Assembly: GCA_024741835.1 (NCBI GenBank)
Contig: JAENRP010000001.1
Coordinates: forward strand, 496,001-560,000
DNA: 64,000 bases
Direction: 5' to 3'
Origin: Diplocarpon mali
Lineage: Eukaryota; Ascomycota; Leotiomycetes; Helotiales; Drepanopezizaceae
How positions within the stretch are numbered: the first letter of the stretch is position 1; every line of letters starts with the position of its first letter. The notes beneath the pieces are model-generated. The model had not been told where the DNA came from, did no database searches, and saw only the letters and a list, made by a program, of their open reading frames with translations. Position numbers and translations under genes: made by a program. This document shows positions 43,896-54,944 of the stretch, piece after piece.

Positions 43896-46458
43896 TTACC
43901 ACCACAGCACTGGCGCATACTTATCCCACAAGCCCCTTTCGCCGACTTCCCACCAAGCGTTAAGCACGATCGCAACAAACAGCGTGCAACAAAGTACCGT
44001 TGGTCCAAAAGCATCATGGTACTTGATGGCACGCCTGCCACGGATGGCTTGGCTGCGGTACAGGTAGATGCCAACGGAATACAGTAGCGACAAGATCGCG
44101 ACGGCCGTAAAGGCGAACGCGGCGATGAATGAGGAGCGTGTGGGCTTTTCGCCGAAATTGAGCACTGTAACAGCGATTGTTCCGATGTAGATTGAGTTTT
44201 CGAGCTAAAGAGATGGATCAATAGGGTTCAGACAGAGAAAAGGGTAGTGAGCAGAAGATGGACATACCCAAGATAAGAATGTTCGCTCAGCGGCAAAGTA
44301 AACTTTAGGCTCTACTCTAACCAAGACGTGAATTCTTTTCCCCTTTGGAGCCTTGAATTTCTTGCTGGTTATTGGGCCAACACCCAGAGCCGGCAGATTT
44401 CCATTTTGATTTTTGGGAATCGCACTTGGGCGTTGCAGTCGATCGATAACATTCACAATTTCACGTGCCATCAACTTGGTCTTAGTCTTTACGAGTTGCG
44501 AGTAGTACGTCCAACCGCCGACCTGTCTCGCCGTCTCGAGTCTGTCCTCCTCGGTATCTTCATCATCAGAATCGTAGATAGGGTAGGCATCATCGAGGTC
44601 AAGTGGCTCTTGGCCGACCTGTTCTTCAACGTCAAGATTGTTTCTAGGAGCACGATGTTCTGCATCGCGTCCGCGGATACGAGGCACGTTAACATCTGAG
44701 CTGGCGAGGGCGAGGGTGGCCGGAGGATCTTCTTCAAGCTCTTCTTCATCAGAGTCATCGTCATCATCATCGCTGGTTGTGCTTTGGTTGGAATTTCCTG
44801 GGCGCTGAATACCGAAATGTTGCGTGACCGGTTTCCGGATATCGACATCCATCTGTGGCATCCAGAATGGCAAAAGCTTTATCCGAGTTGGAAACAGGGT
44901 CGCAGTGCCGTGGATGAACTTGGAGAACTTGGGGACAGCTTCGACTAGATGGCTTGCAATGAGTTCGCGGACCCATTCAGGTGGTTCTTGACCAGCTTGG
45001 GTCTGTAGCTTGACTTCTAGGACTGCGTATGGGAAACGTTCAATATCTTCGGCAGGTAGCTGGGAGAAAGGGTAGTCAATTCCAATGTCCATTCGTCTCC
45101 AGTTATTGCCGGCTCTTTGCCGTCCGTCGAGATTATCCTCTCGGATCATGGTGAGCTCCGTATCGAGAGAAATGCGAACTCGAGCATCGGCTGGCAGTTG
45201 GAAAGCGGTTCGGTTATAGAATGAGCGGCATACGGGGACGTATCCCTTCTTGATAACCGAGTACTGAATCTCCTTGGCAAGTCGTTCATCTTCATCAATC
45301 TGCTTTGCAGGCTTCTTTGCATCCTTGCGAGCCTTCTCAAATATTGCCTCTGGGAGCAGCTCTCCACGGAGATAAGCATTCATGTTCTTTTCTTTCAGCG
45401 AGAAGCGCGCCTTGACGGACTTCTCTCCGGTCCAATCTTCGCGATGTGTCTTTCTTTCGACGAAGATGGTCTCGGTATCCATTCCCCCATACCACCTCAT
45501 CCGAATAGCCTCTGCGCCTTCGGTCTTCTTCAACCGACCCTCGTATAGATCCCACTTCTCTGGGTTATCGTAGTAGATCGATGTAATGGCGGAGTCCTTC
45601 TGGTCGAATTCCTTATTGGCGTTGAAAACTAGAACTGGAAGATGCTGAAAACGGGTCAGCAGGGGTCAGTGAGCCAGTAAATTTAGGCGCCCACCTTCAA
45701 AATGATGAGCTTCACTTCCGTGATGTTGTCTGGGTGGACCCAATATTTGGTGGTATTGCGAATGAAATTGCCTTGGCTTCCTCCAGCAGCACTGTCACCC
45801 TTGACCGGGTTTCCTCTAGTCCGCACGATGTCATAAAGCTTCGAGAGCTTGACAATATCCGCATCGTAATTATCCTTGAAGAATGGCCTCGCCTTTAGTC
45901 GGGTCGCAAAGACTGGCCTGAGCATCCATCCGGTTTGTTTCTATGCCAATTAGCCCCAATCCCCTCCTCCAATGATATGTTCCTACTTACATCGTGCTTC
46001 TTAATAATCTTCTGAAATCCCGTATAATTCAGCTGCACAAATTTTGCCAGGTCATGCACGTCGGCGATGATGTCACTGAGGTCCTCCTCCAGCATCATGA
46101 ACTCCTCCTCGGTCGGCGCATCGTCGTTGTTGCTGTCCCCCTCTCTGCCGATCGGGCCTCTATTATCTAGTCGCGACACCACATCCCTGACCTCCTTCTC
46201 GCTGTTGCCGATGCGTCTGCCTATCTCAATGGCCTTGACCTTCTGTTTGGTGTGCACCTTGTCGAGCTCCTGCTCCAGGCGATCCAGGAACGTGCTCTCG
46301 TCGGATTCGCTCCATTCACGCCGCTTGCCCTTGGGCTCCGCCTTGGTCGGGGGTGTCACCCATTCGGTCTTCAGTTGCTCCTTGAGCTCGTCGTATGCGA
46401 TGTAGTACCACTGGTACTCCTTGATAACGCTAGTGCGCAGCTGCTCGCCGAACTTCAT
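43896..46458 (-). CDS. VTC4: Vacuolar transporter chaperone 4, polyphosphate polymerase
   Basis: Four exons (45991-46458, 45695-45940, 44268-45644, 43896-44204) encode 799 aa. Vtc4 is the catalytic subunit of the VTC complex, which makes polyphosphate from ATP and passes it into the vacuole. The start ATG opens [20 protein letters not shown], the SPX domain (about 1-155), which binds inositol pyrophosphates. The frame extends upstream but this is the conserved family start. The catalytic VTC tunnel domain follows (about 190-510), with RKTHRED near 302-308 and [10 protein letters not shown] around E448/K450. An acidic linker (residues 530-544, D/E run) leads to the C-terminal three-helix membrane domain (from [15 protein letters not shown] to the end). 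Introns of 50, 50 and 63 bp all lie between codons. Phosphate regulation is expected from the family, but no clear site was identified upstream. Confidence 0.95.
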
Positions 46459-47901
46459 GACGACCAGGCCCGGGCCAAATCTGTATCGTCCGCGAGATCC
46501 GGCTGTTTGCGTTTTCCAGTATCGGGTCTTTCTTTTCAAATCTTCGACAATTAGTATCGGGGCATCATTCTGGGATGCGGGGGACGAGGGAAAGCCGGGC
46601 CGCGTTCGCTGAAGAGGACGTGAGATTTTACTTGGGAACTCAACTAGCAAGGGCTGATGAGCGGTAGTGCTGATGATGACAGTGGTGTTATATCTCGAGT
46701 GCTATTGCAGCTTATACACAGGAGAGAAATACCTGGAGAGAGGACATGCGATGGGGCGAGACGGGAGCGTGATCCGAAAAGAACAAAGTCTGTGTCTTCC
46801 CCCCCTGGCAGCTGCAGGATCGGACTGGACTGGACTGGATTGGATGGATTTCTTGCTGGAACTCTGCGTTACAAAGTATGAAGGAGGTAGGTATTCTTCT
46901 ACCGCGCGCATAGCAATAGCTCAAGCAGTGAACGAGCCGTAGCACTGAATAAGGCGATGTGCCAAGCCCAACTTTAGTCGCAGCCGAAGATGCCGTAAGG
47001 TAAATATATAACTTCGTAGGCAGTTTCTATGCCTTGTGGCCTCATGCCATTTTACTCGATTCCATGTTATCAGTTGCTAGGAACTCCATCTACCTCGACA
47101 TCTACTTACCTCTCTCCCGCAGCAGGGACGCGTGGAGCGGAACTGAGGATAAACTGCACGAATGGATGTTCGCAGCTACCGCTGAATTTACCGGCGCAGT
47201 TCTAACCAGCACCCGCAGCAGTTAACTACCTCTATTATTGCCTAGGGATAGACACAGTTAGACTCATTTGTTGCAGTCCAGTCTGACCCTGACATTCATC
47301 GCTAACAGGATATTTCAGTACGCCTCAACTTGACCCCCAATTGACTCTTCTGCTAATTTCAATCCGGAGATGTGGTTTGCTCAAGACCTAAAGGGAATAA
47401 CTATCTACTAAGATATAGGTCAGACTCTTATTTAACGAATCGGGAATTATAAATATAATAGGCTAATTACTAAAGATATAAGGAGTTTTTAAGCTAGTCT
47501 CTCCTTATATACAATTCTGACTATAGCGCTTCTCGCTTATGCTGTATAGTTTAGAACTAATATAGTATATTAAAAGGAGGGAAAAAAGGCACCAATTCAT
47601 CCAAAAGCGGCTTGGGCAACCTTGACTGGATATGGCAACAATGACTGTGCCCCTCACTTAGAACAACAATTCCAAGAGCAAGAGATGCGCCCTGGTTGAT
47701 TGTTGAAATCCATGTATTGTTATATCCATTGTAAGCGATAATTAGGGATTGCTTTTTATAAGAGACTCAGCTTGCTATACTAATTTTTATAAAAATTAGA
47801 CATCTGAAATCGGTCTACTACTCGAGACAACCCACAAGCTAAATCCCTACCAACAAATCACCAGCAAAACGTGCTTCTGTTCCCCTCACAAGAAACCGAG
47901 C
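46459..47901. other. Intergenic upstream of VTC4 with a repeat remnant
   Basis: It holds the VTC4 promoter side (46459-46950) and an LTR-like repeat at about 47387-47563. No other coding region was recognised. The short frames at 46657-46942 and 47034-47225 lack domains. Confidence 0.5.
47387..47563. repeat. ~180-bp LTR-like repeat, uninterrupted copy
   Basis: It matches 8130-8270 joined to 27187-27236. Shared words include AAAGGGAATAACTATC, AGACTCTTA, CTCCTTATATA and TATAGTTTAGAAC. It is AT-rich and RIP-like within otherwise normal DNA. It is probably a solo LTR, although no flanking duplication is visible. Confidence 0.6.
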
Positions 47902-48651
47902 TCAAACGTCCACCTTGCCTTCCGCCTCTACCCCTTCGGCCATCAACAACAAGGCATCATCCCGCCCCTCATATAGCTCACAAGAAAAAGACGCGAGATT
48001 CAAATCCTCCGGAGTAAGATTCTCATACTCCCCCCCACCCAAGGTAGAGAACACATCTCCTTCACAATCCATCGTCGCGAAGAACGAGCAGTACCAGATC
48101 CGGTCCTCCAGCCTCGCAGAGAGGACGCGGTGCCGTGAGTTGGTGGATAGATTGTAGCATCTATGACCAAGGACCTGGTACCCTTTCTCGTCGCCTTGGA
48201 AGTTAAAGTCGTCGAAGAAGAGGATTCTGCTCGCGGGCAACCTTCGTAAGCAGATATGGAGAGAGGTTGGAGAAAAATCAATATTCATAAGAAATGCGGC
48301 ATTTTGTCTTGGGCCGCAGAGTGCTGAGGTGGCAGCGATATTGAGGGTCATGGTTTTTCAGAGAATCTGGTAAGAGACTTACTCTGCGATGTCGCTGTGA
48401 TTTGGATTATCAGTGGAAAAAAGGAAGTTGCTCGCCCTGATTCCCGTGGTGGCGCTTTTCGAGCTGGGAATGAGGTGACTTTCATCATCCTTGGGGCCCA
48501 AATGGTAGTTCTCGTGGGTGTGCTTCTCGGCTTGTTTCTCTGGAAATGTATCTTCTGATATTCGGATCAAAAGATCAAGACTACGGGGCTTGCTGAGGGC
48601 CCGGTGGAAGACTGAGAGTAAGACGACAAGGATGGGAAAAGAAAAGTGCAT
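47902..48651 (-). CDS. Putative small secreted protein, splice site unresolved
   Basis: An ATG at 48651 opens a clear signal peptide (MHFSFPILVVLLSVFHRALS), followed by a polar stretch (89 codons, exon 48383-48651) that ends at a strong GTAAGT donor. An open frame of 149 codons downstream (47902-48351) continues with FFDDFNFQGDEKGYQVLGHRCYNLS, Cys residues at intervals, and a long acidic C-terminus. An acceptor AAG at about 48308 would keep the phase with a ~75-bp intron; the more usual CAG 15 nt earlier would not. I therefore give the span rather than a firm join. The family is not recognised. Signal peptide, Cys pattern and size fit a candidate effector or extracellular protein. The two frames could also be separate genes. 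Confidence 0.45.
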
Positions 48652-49608
48652 CGTGATTGAGTGCTAAGAGCTAAACAATAGCTCGGAAGAATCCCTCGCG
48701 TGATGGAGAAGGAACGGGTCTTGTAGTAGAAAGAAGTCCAGGTGTTGGTACTAGTGATCTCGTTTGCGAAACCCGTCTGCCCAAATTGAATAATAAATAA
48801 TGGCTCACTTGATGGGACAGGAGGAGACGGTTCCAGCCACGCTATACAGTATGCATTCGTACTGGTATTAAGTGAATTGGAGATTATTGTTGACTCAAAG
48901 CATCCTACCAGCGTCAAGATCTTCGCTTTTGAGGAACGTGTAGATGAGTACAACAGTGCAAGTACCCATGTAGTGCGACTGCACTGCTTGCCACCAAATT
49001 TTGAACTGGCTTTGCGCAGAATAGGATCTGCCAAGCTCTGAGGATCTTCCCATGTAACCAATATCTGAGGTGACCCACAGGAGTACTCCTTCTGGGAAGC
49101 TCGGCATACACACTGATAAAAAATTACAAGCTTCTATTTGCCACCCGTTTGATCCCTGTGACTAAATACAACAAGCTCATAATTGATGAGCCATGGTAAA
49201 ATATCTTCATTCTACAGCACATCTTCAAGACTTTGTTAACCACAAAATAAAGATATTTCAAAGTTATAAGAGAATAATAATGGAAATGGAATAAATATAT
49301 GACTTGAGTAACAATTGAGCCTCAGAGCTATACAGAGTCTTGCGAACAATCCCCAGCAATACAATTGCCGGCAGGCAGTTCATACCATTATCTCCATAGG
49401 ATCCGTAGGATGTATTCAGCTACCCGACCACATGTAAACAAATACTCGGTTGCTCTGCTAGTCGCAAAAAGGGGCCGACATCACGTGTATACGGGGGGCT
49501 GAAAAGCCGTGCATTCCAGGCAGCCTTTGGGCTTCAACCTCCCATACTTATTATCAGACTCAAATGCCACACCCCTGATTCTATCGACCGAAAGCCGTCT
49601 CTCAGGTT
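48652..49608. other. Intergenic, no supported gene
   Basis: The overlapping minus frames at 48567-49113 have no shared codon logic or domain and no convincing start. The region 49130-49340 is AT-rich. An ATCACGTG site is at 49480. Confidence 0.45.
49480..49487 (+). promoter_or_regulatory. ATCACGTG (Cbf1/CDEI-type E-box) upstream of the SGNH gene
   Basis: The site fits the RTCACRTG consensus and lies 122 bp upstream of the ATG at 49609. Binding is an inference from the word alone. Confidence 0.3.
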
Positions 49609-50575
49609 ATGCGGAGTATTTCCAAGATGCAAGATAGGTTTAGCACCCCCAGGCCAATCCACATCCTCTGTTTCGGGGACAGTCTGACAGCGGGTTACTC
49701 AATGTATGGGATGAAATTCACGCCGTATTCCGCCATTATGAAGAAGACGTTAGAGGGAACCATTGGTGGGAAGGGAGAGCTACATTTTCACGTTGATACG
49801 AATGGCGTCAGTGGACAGCTCGTTACGAACGGGTTTCGAGAACGGATAGCAAATTTGTGTCCGTAATTAGTCTTATTGATGTTCTCTCCGCTCTTTTCTT
49901 TTCGGTATCTTGATCATTTTCTACAATAGCTTATCCTACAGTAGGGCTAACGGGTGGACCAATAGACACCGCAACCCAAGCACGGGAATGTCCCTACGAC
50001 TGGGTCGTATTTCTCGGCGGCACAAACGACCTCGCTTACAGCAATTCCCCTACGAAGATCTACCAGGAGATCAAAGCCATCACAGATATTCCCCTTGCGA
50101 CAGGGGCGCGGGTCCTGCTGCTAACAGTTCCAGAGTGTGAGACCAAAAACGAAAAGTTGGATCGAGCGCGAGGTGACTTGAACGGACTGCTCAAAAGTGA
50201 TGCGAGGGATGGCGTGTGAGTTCTCTAATATATATGCTCACCTATTCCGGGAACCAAGGATCGCCTTGATTTCAGTAATTCCATAGAAGGTTGTGCACTA
50301 CGGAGACAGAGAAGAAGAAGAAAAGGGGGATGGAGGCGAATAGCTGACTGCAAAAAAGTTTCTCACTTGATCTGTACGCCAAGATTCCATACCATGACAT
50401 GCCCGAGGAAGAACGTGAAAAGATCTGGGATGACGGGCTCCATTTCACGCCAGAAGGCTACGAAAGAGTTGGAAGCCTGGTTGCGCAGCAGCTAGCTGAG
50501 ATCTTGAATGACGATGTTGGCAGTGGCATCAAACAAGATCCAAGCGTCGGGAGTGCTAAAGCGGAAAATCCGTAA
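49609..50575 (+). CDS. SGNH/GDSL-type esterase or lipase
   Basis: The protein is read from three exons: 49609-49858, about 49945-50215 and 50359-50575. Block I is HILCFGDSLTAGY, with the nucleophile S25. Block III is VVFLGGTNDLAYS in exon 2. Block V is DGLHFTPEGYE, giving the Asp-His pair of the catalytic triad. These define the SGNH hydrolase superfamily. There is no signal peptide, so it is probably intracellular, and the substrate is unknown. Intron 2 (50216-50358, 143 bp) is firm: GTGAGT donor and phase restored as V-F-S-L-D-L. For intron 1 the donor GTCCGT is weak, and two acceptors three bases apart (CAG at 49941, TAG at 49944) both keep the frame, so one residue there is uncertain. Confidence 0.8.
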
Positions 50576-51588
50576 CTTTAGGCTGGCGTTCAACAAGTGA
50601 ATATGACTGGGCCATTGTCGGGATTTGGAAGCTACACGTGCGGCTAGATAAGTCTTGAATTGTGTCGACTGTGGCGATCATTCTTCGCTATTCGGTTATA
50701 CAAGACTGGGATAGGTCCCGAGTCAAATACTAGAGCATAGTTACTATCTCCCAGGCCAGAACACTACTCGCCTTACAACCAAAATCTTCCAATCCAAACT
50801 TCTAGGCTGTTGCTACAGCTGCCTGCTCGGTATTTGTTGGCTAATTATATCCCTGAGATCATACTCGGGGACTTTGGCACGAAAACTTCCATTTCCGAAG
50901 CACTTTGAGCAGGTTTAGTTGGCAGAGAATAAATATTGCTAACATTGTACCTCTTCTGATCAAAAAGGTGTTTTTCAAAGCCACCAACATCCTTATAACC
51001 CCCACTTGGATTCGTTTCGAGAAACCATTATATGTGTCCGACATCAAGAAAGAAAGGAAGTCACAAATGCTAGTTCCAGCTGAAATACCAAGCGAACCGC
51101 AGAATCGTGCATCCCCAACATTTACTGGTTTATCACGCTCAAGTGTCCTTATCGATTTGCCTCACTTAAACTTGGAGTGAATCAACAATCGGGTTTTATT
51201 TCGTGATATCGATATACATGAAAGCGTGGATCTCAATTCCAGCCGACGTTTTGTCTGGTAGGTCGTGAGGGAAAGGATTTAGGCTGTTAAAGAGCTCGGT
51301 AAACATCACAGGGGTTGCTAGCGAGATGTCATTTTTCTCGCTGCCATATGACCATGATTTTGTCGTGGTAAGTACCCAGCTATAGAAATAACATCAATGA
51401 ATGAAAGAAGTGGTTGCTACATATTGGGTTCATGACAATAGCTGCCGCTGGGGAGTGCTTGCTAGTGTTACATGACATCATGATCTAGAATTTTAGTCTC
51501 GCCCGGAAATGTTTGCATTTACCTATATACAGGCCATTACAGCTCCGACAATCAGCAAGATGTATCATCCTATCAGTATACCGACAAA
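50576..51588. other. Intergenic, no supported gene
   Basis: A 91-codon frame at 50905 starts with TTG and shows no domain. Nothing else was recognised. Confidence 0.5.
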
Positions 51589-52301
51589 ATGCCAGTAACC
51601 ACCCAGCCGGCGCATACACCCTCCCAACCGCCAGACACGTCCCAACAGCCTCTAATCCTAACCCTCAGCCTCTCCCCGCAGACCACGAGCCTACTCACCC
51701 ACCTGCGCACAAAGTATTTCCCTACGCAGCGCAACCACCTCTCCGCACACATCACGCTCTTCCACGCCATCCCCGCCCCGTCCCTCGCCACCCTCTCCCG
51801 GATCGTGAGCAGCGCGTGTTCTGCCACGACACCCTTCACGCTGGGGATCAAGAGCCCGTTCATGCTGGGCAGGAAAGGGGTAGCGCTGGGCATTTCGTCG
51901 TGGAAGCTGAGGGCGTTGCATGAGCAGATCCTCTGCGAGTTGGAGCGGGACGGGGTGCAGCTGACTGAGCAGGATATGAGGCTGGGAAGGGCGCATGTTA
52001 CCGTGCAGGTATGCCCTTGTTTTCTTTTGTTGTAGGAGCATCGGCTGAGCTTGTTGCGATTTTTCTGGATCTGATGGTTAGGCTTCTTGAGATTGTGATT
52101 GAGGCGGTGCTCAGCGTGGAAAGAGGGCTGACGATGGGCTAGAATAAAGTCGGTCAAGAGGTAGCGAAGCGGACACTGGCGGCTCTGAAGCAGGAATGGG
52201 AGGAGTGCGCAGGTCGGGCGGAGGGACTGGGTCTCTGGCGGTATGAAGTTGGTGGTACATGGACACATCTGCAGGAATTTGCGTTCACGGGACGATCGTA
52301 A
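51589..52301 (+). CDS. 2H phosphoesterase (2'-5' RNA ligase-like)
   Basis: Two exons (51589-52008, 52143-52301) encode 192 aa. The two hallmark motifs of the 2H superfamily are present: HITL at H54-T56 and HVTV at H136-T138, separated by a spacing typical for the bilobal fold. Intron 1 (134 bp) begins directly after the second motif (V-Q | N-K-V-G-Q-E-V) and lies between codons. Members hydrolyse or form 2',5' or cyclic phosphodiester bonds in RNA or nucleotides. This size class in fungi is annotated as 2'-5' RNA ligase family without assigned substrate. No targeting signal is visible. It is convergent with OST1. Confidence 0.8.
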
Positions 52302-52717
52302 ATTGGAGTCGACCCAAGAGCTGGTTGTACAACTTCTTGATTCCTTGTGAGAAACATCAAGCCACTTGCTAACAACCAGAGTTAAACGCGCAGTCCTGGT
52401 ACGAGTAACAGTAAGATTAAGAAAGAGAAGCGAAAGTCAATCAACACGATATGAAAAGCTCGAGGAGGCGGGTAAATGTGCACTCGCATCTTTTCGCGCG
52501 AATGGAGCACGCTCGGTATATAGTAATCTGATCTGATCTGATGTGACAGCGAAAGAAAAGTGACAGTTTAATGTTTTTCCACTTTTGGATAAGTATAGTG
52601 CGAAAAAAAGTTGGGCCACTTAGCCATATCAGCCCACCGAAGAGAGGCAGAGAAGACATCTGCCAAAGAAATCAAGTTTTTATTCTACATAGCTTTACAC
52701 ATCCCAATTATCCATAT
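52302..52717. other. Convergent intergenic region
   Basis: This is the 3' space shared by the 2H phosphoesterase gene and OST1. It includes a short ATCTG repeat (52528-52542). No gene was seen. Confidence 0.5.
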
Positions 52718-54291
52718 TTATTTTCTGCCGCGGATGCTCACATCCAGCCCTCCGATCGCCCACGCGGCGAAGAACAAGCTCATAAATGTCGTAAAAATTA
52801 CAAGGGGCTTCCTCAAGCCGGCGAGCAGGGGGTAGTCGTAGGTGACGATGAGTTCGCGATCGCGGAGATCGTCAACGATGTTGATCGCTTTCAGAGTGAG
52901 ACAAGTGCGACCGGTGGTGTCCATGAAAGTGCGGTGGAGGGAGATTCCGGCGCTGGCCACGGGGACGGTTGTGCTGTAATGGACATTTCTGTTGTATGGT
53001 TAGTAGTAATTTGGTCGAGGGTGAGAAAAACGTACTCAGCGCCTTCTGGGAGGATAACACGGAGCTCGACGTGTTCATATTCGATTCCCTCGGGTTGCTT
53101 TGGGCCCTCGAGGAAAGGAACGTTCAAGACGTACCCATCACCAGTCTTTAGCTTTCGCAGAAATTTCTTGAGATCCGCATCCCATCCCACACGGAATGGG
53201 TAGTTCCAGCCTCCAAAGACGGGGTATCTCGGCTTGATCTCCAAGTTGGCCTCACGCTTGTTGCTTCTGAAGCGGGAGGTGGAGACGTTACCGATGACAT
53301 CGGTAAAGTAAGGTGTCAAGCTTCCAACTCTCAACGGAAACTTCAGGTCCCGAATCGCCGTCGTAACTGGGCTGTAGTACGATTGAGAAGTCCACTCCAC
53401 GCGAGAGAACTGTTTCGTGAGGTTCGCAGCACGGTTATGCAGAGTGTATCGGTCCTCGAATGCAACGTTTCCTCCCCAGTGGCTGACCTCGATATCCCTC
53501 TCCAGCCGAGAAACGTGGATCAGTGGCTTCGTGAATTCGTATCTGACCGTCACAGGCTCAAAAGCCCCAGCTGGGAGCTCAGCGTACGGGCCGTATGTAA
53601 ACTTCGAGCCCTGCTTCAGTGGCGATTCTGCACTGCCCTCATCCCCCGGCAGAATTGTGTACTCTGGGACGTTAGGTCCTGGGAACTTGACCTCGGTCTT
53701 CTGCTTCAGGGTAGGATATAAAGACGGGCAGAACGCGGAGAACGTGTAGACCAGAAATTGCTTGTCCTTTTGGGAAATGGCAGCAGGGAGAGGATCGAGA
53801 GCCGATAGGTAAGAGTAGGTTATGCCGAGGGTTTGTTGTGCTTTCGGGGCAAGGGGCGTGGGAAGACGAATTCGGTAGAATTGTATGTCACTGAACTTTT
53901 AGCTCGATGTCCAAGCAATATCATAGGTCAGGCCCTACCTGCCGGGGTCGTATTCGACTGCTTCCACCTCGAACAAACTTCCGTCTGGATCCTTCCTGTC
54001 CTTCACTTCCAAAGCTCCAATTGTCTCCATCTGCCGAGATGTGAACGGAAGGTAGTATTCATCCTTTGCGAAGCCGGCCACGTTCTCTATCAATACATTG
54101 ATGAACTCCTTCGGGTAGCTCTTCTCTAGGTTGATGATATGTACCAAATTGACATTTTTAAAGTCCTGCGGCGGCGCAAAATCTTTGGGTAAAGTCAATT
54201 TCGAGGTAAGTGGTTTCGTGAGATTGCTCTGAACAGAGAGAGCTATAGAGGCGAAAGATAGGACAGCGGATGCAATCGCCAAGGGCCACAT
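52718..54291 (-). CDS. OST1: Oligosaccharyltransferase subunit alpha (ribophorin I)
   Basis: Three exons (53939-54291, 53036-53890, 52718-52988) encode 492 aa. Ost1 is a core subunit of the ER oligosaccharyltransferase that transfers the lipid-linked glycan to Asn-X-Ser/Thr. The ATG at 54291 gives a signal peptide (MWPLAIASAVLSFASIALS). The frame reaches further upstream only to a TTG. The luminal ribophorin I domain includes NVNLVHIINLEKSYPKEFIN, YYLPFTSRQM, HVSRLERDIEVSHWG and YPVFGGWNYPFRVGW. One C-terminal membrane helix (PLVIFTTFMSLFFAAWAIGG) ends in DVSIRGRK. Introns are 48 bp (GTAGGG donor) and 47 bp (GTACGT donor), both phase 2 and both rebuilding conserved sequence. It is divergent from hexokinase, with ~650 bp between the two start codons. 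Confidence 0.94.
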
Positions 54292-54944
54292 GGCGAAGAG
54301 CAGGTAGGCCAGCCGTGGGATCGAATGCAATGGGCCTCGAATGGGAGTACTCGCGAATCGGCGCCGGTGATGTTGGAAGTGCAGAAATGCCGCCGTCTGG
54401 AGCTCTCTAACTCGTCTCTTGGATCTGTCCTTTGACAGGGACGGCCTCAGCCACCGCTAGTCCCGAAACGGACGTGGGCTTACTGTGGCTGGTGTGCTGA
54501 CATTCTTAGCCTTGTCACAATACTGATCTGATTAATTCAATTGCGCTCAAAAACATACTTGACTGACTTTCGTGCCCAAAAGATAATCATGAGCATAGCT
54601 TAAAGGGTCCGTATCTAGCGGTATGCTTCGTAAAATGTTTGAGGTATTACAGATCACGTGCATCTTGGCGTGTCGATCGCAAGGTTGGTAGGTATGTATG
54701 TAGGTACAAGAAAACACCTGCTAGCTTCCCCACCACAAGAGAGGTTCAAACCACCTCCTCCAATTTTTCACAAATCTCACCTTTGGCCACAGCCACCAGA
54801 AACTCCTTTCCTGCCTCACCTCTACCTGTCTTTAGTATATTCTCATAAATTTCAGCTTTGTACGAGCACATTGAAGGAGCTTCCGTCTTTCGGCCACTAC
54901 CCCACTATACCCCTCCTTCAAGCTTTTCCCAAACAACAGAAACA
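54292..54944. promoter_or_regulatory. Bidirectional OST1-hexokinase promoter region
   Basis: The two divergent start codons are 653 bp apart. The hexokinase side is rich in C/T tracts (54725-54925), usual for strong fungal promoters and leaders, and holds an ATCACGTG site at 54653. Confidence 0.5.
54653..54660 (+). promoter_or_regulatory. ATCACGTG site upstream of hexokinase
   Basis: It fits RTCACRTG and lies 292 bp upstream of the hexokinase ATG. A second related site, GTCACGTG, lies at 55626-55633 inside the long intron 2. Function is inferred from the word alone. Confidence 0.35.

Noticed and set aside
48567..49113. Minus-strand frames of 65-164 codons
   Set aside because: Three frames overlap in different phases, none with an ATG plus signal or domain; the first part overlaps the putative secreted-protein exon.
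51573..52268. Long minus-strand frame of 231 codons
   Set aside because: It is antisense to the 2H phosphoesterase exons, which carry both HxTx motifs and a phase-keeping intron; the minus frame has no domain.
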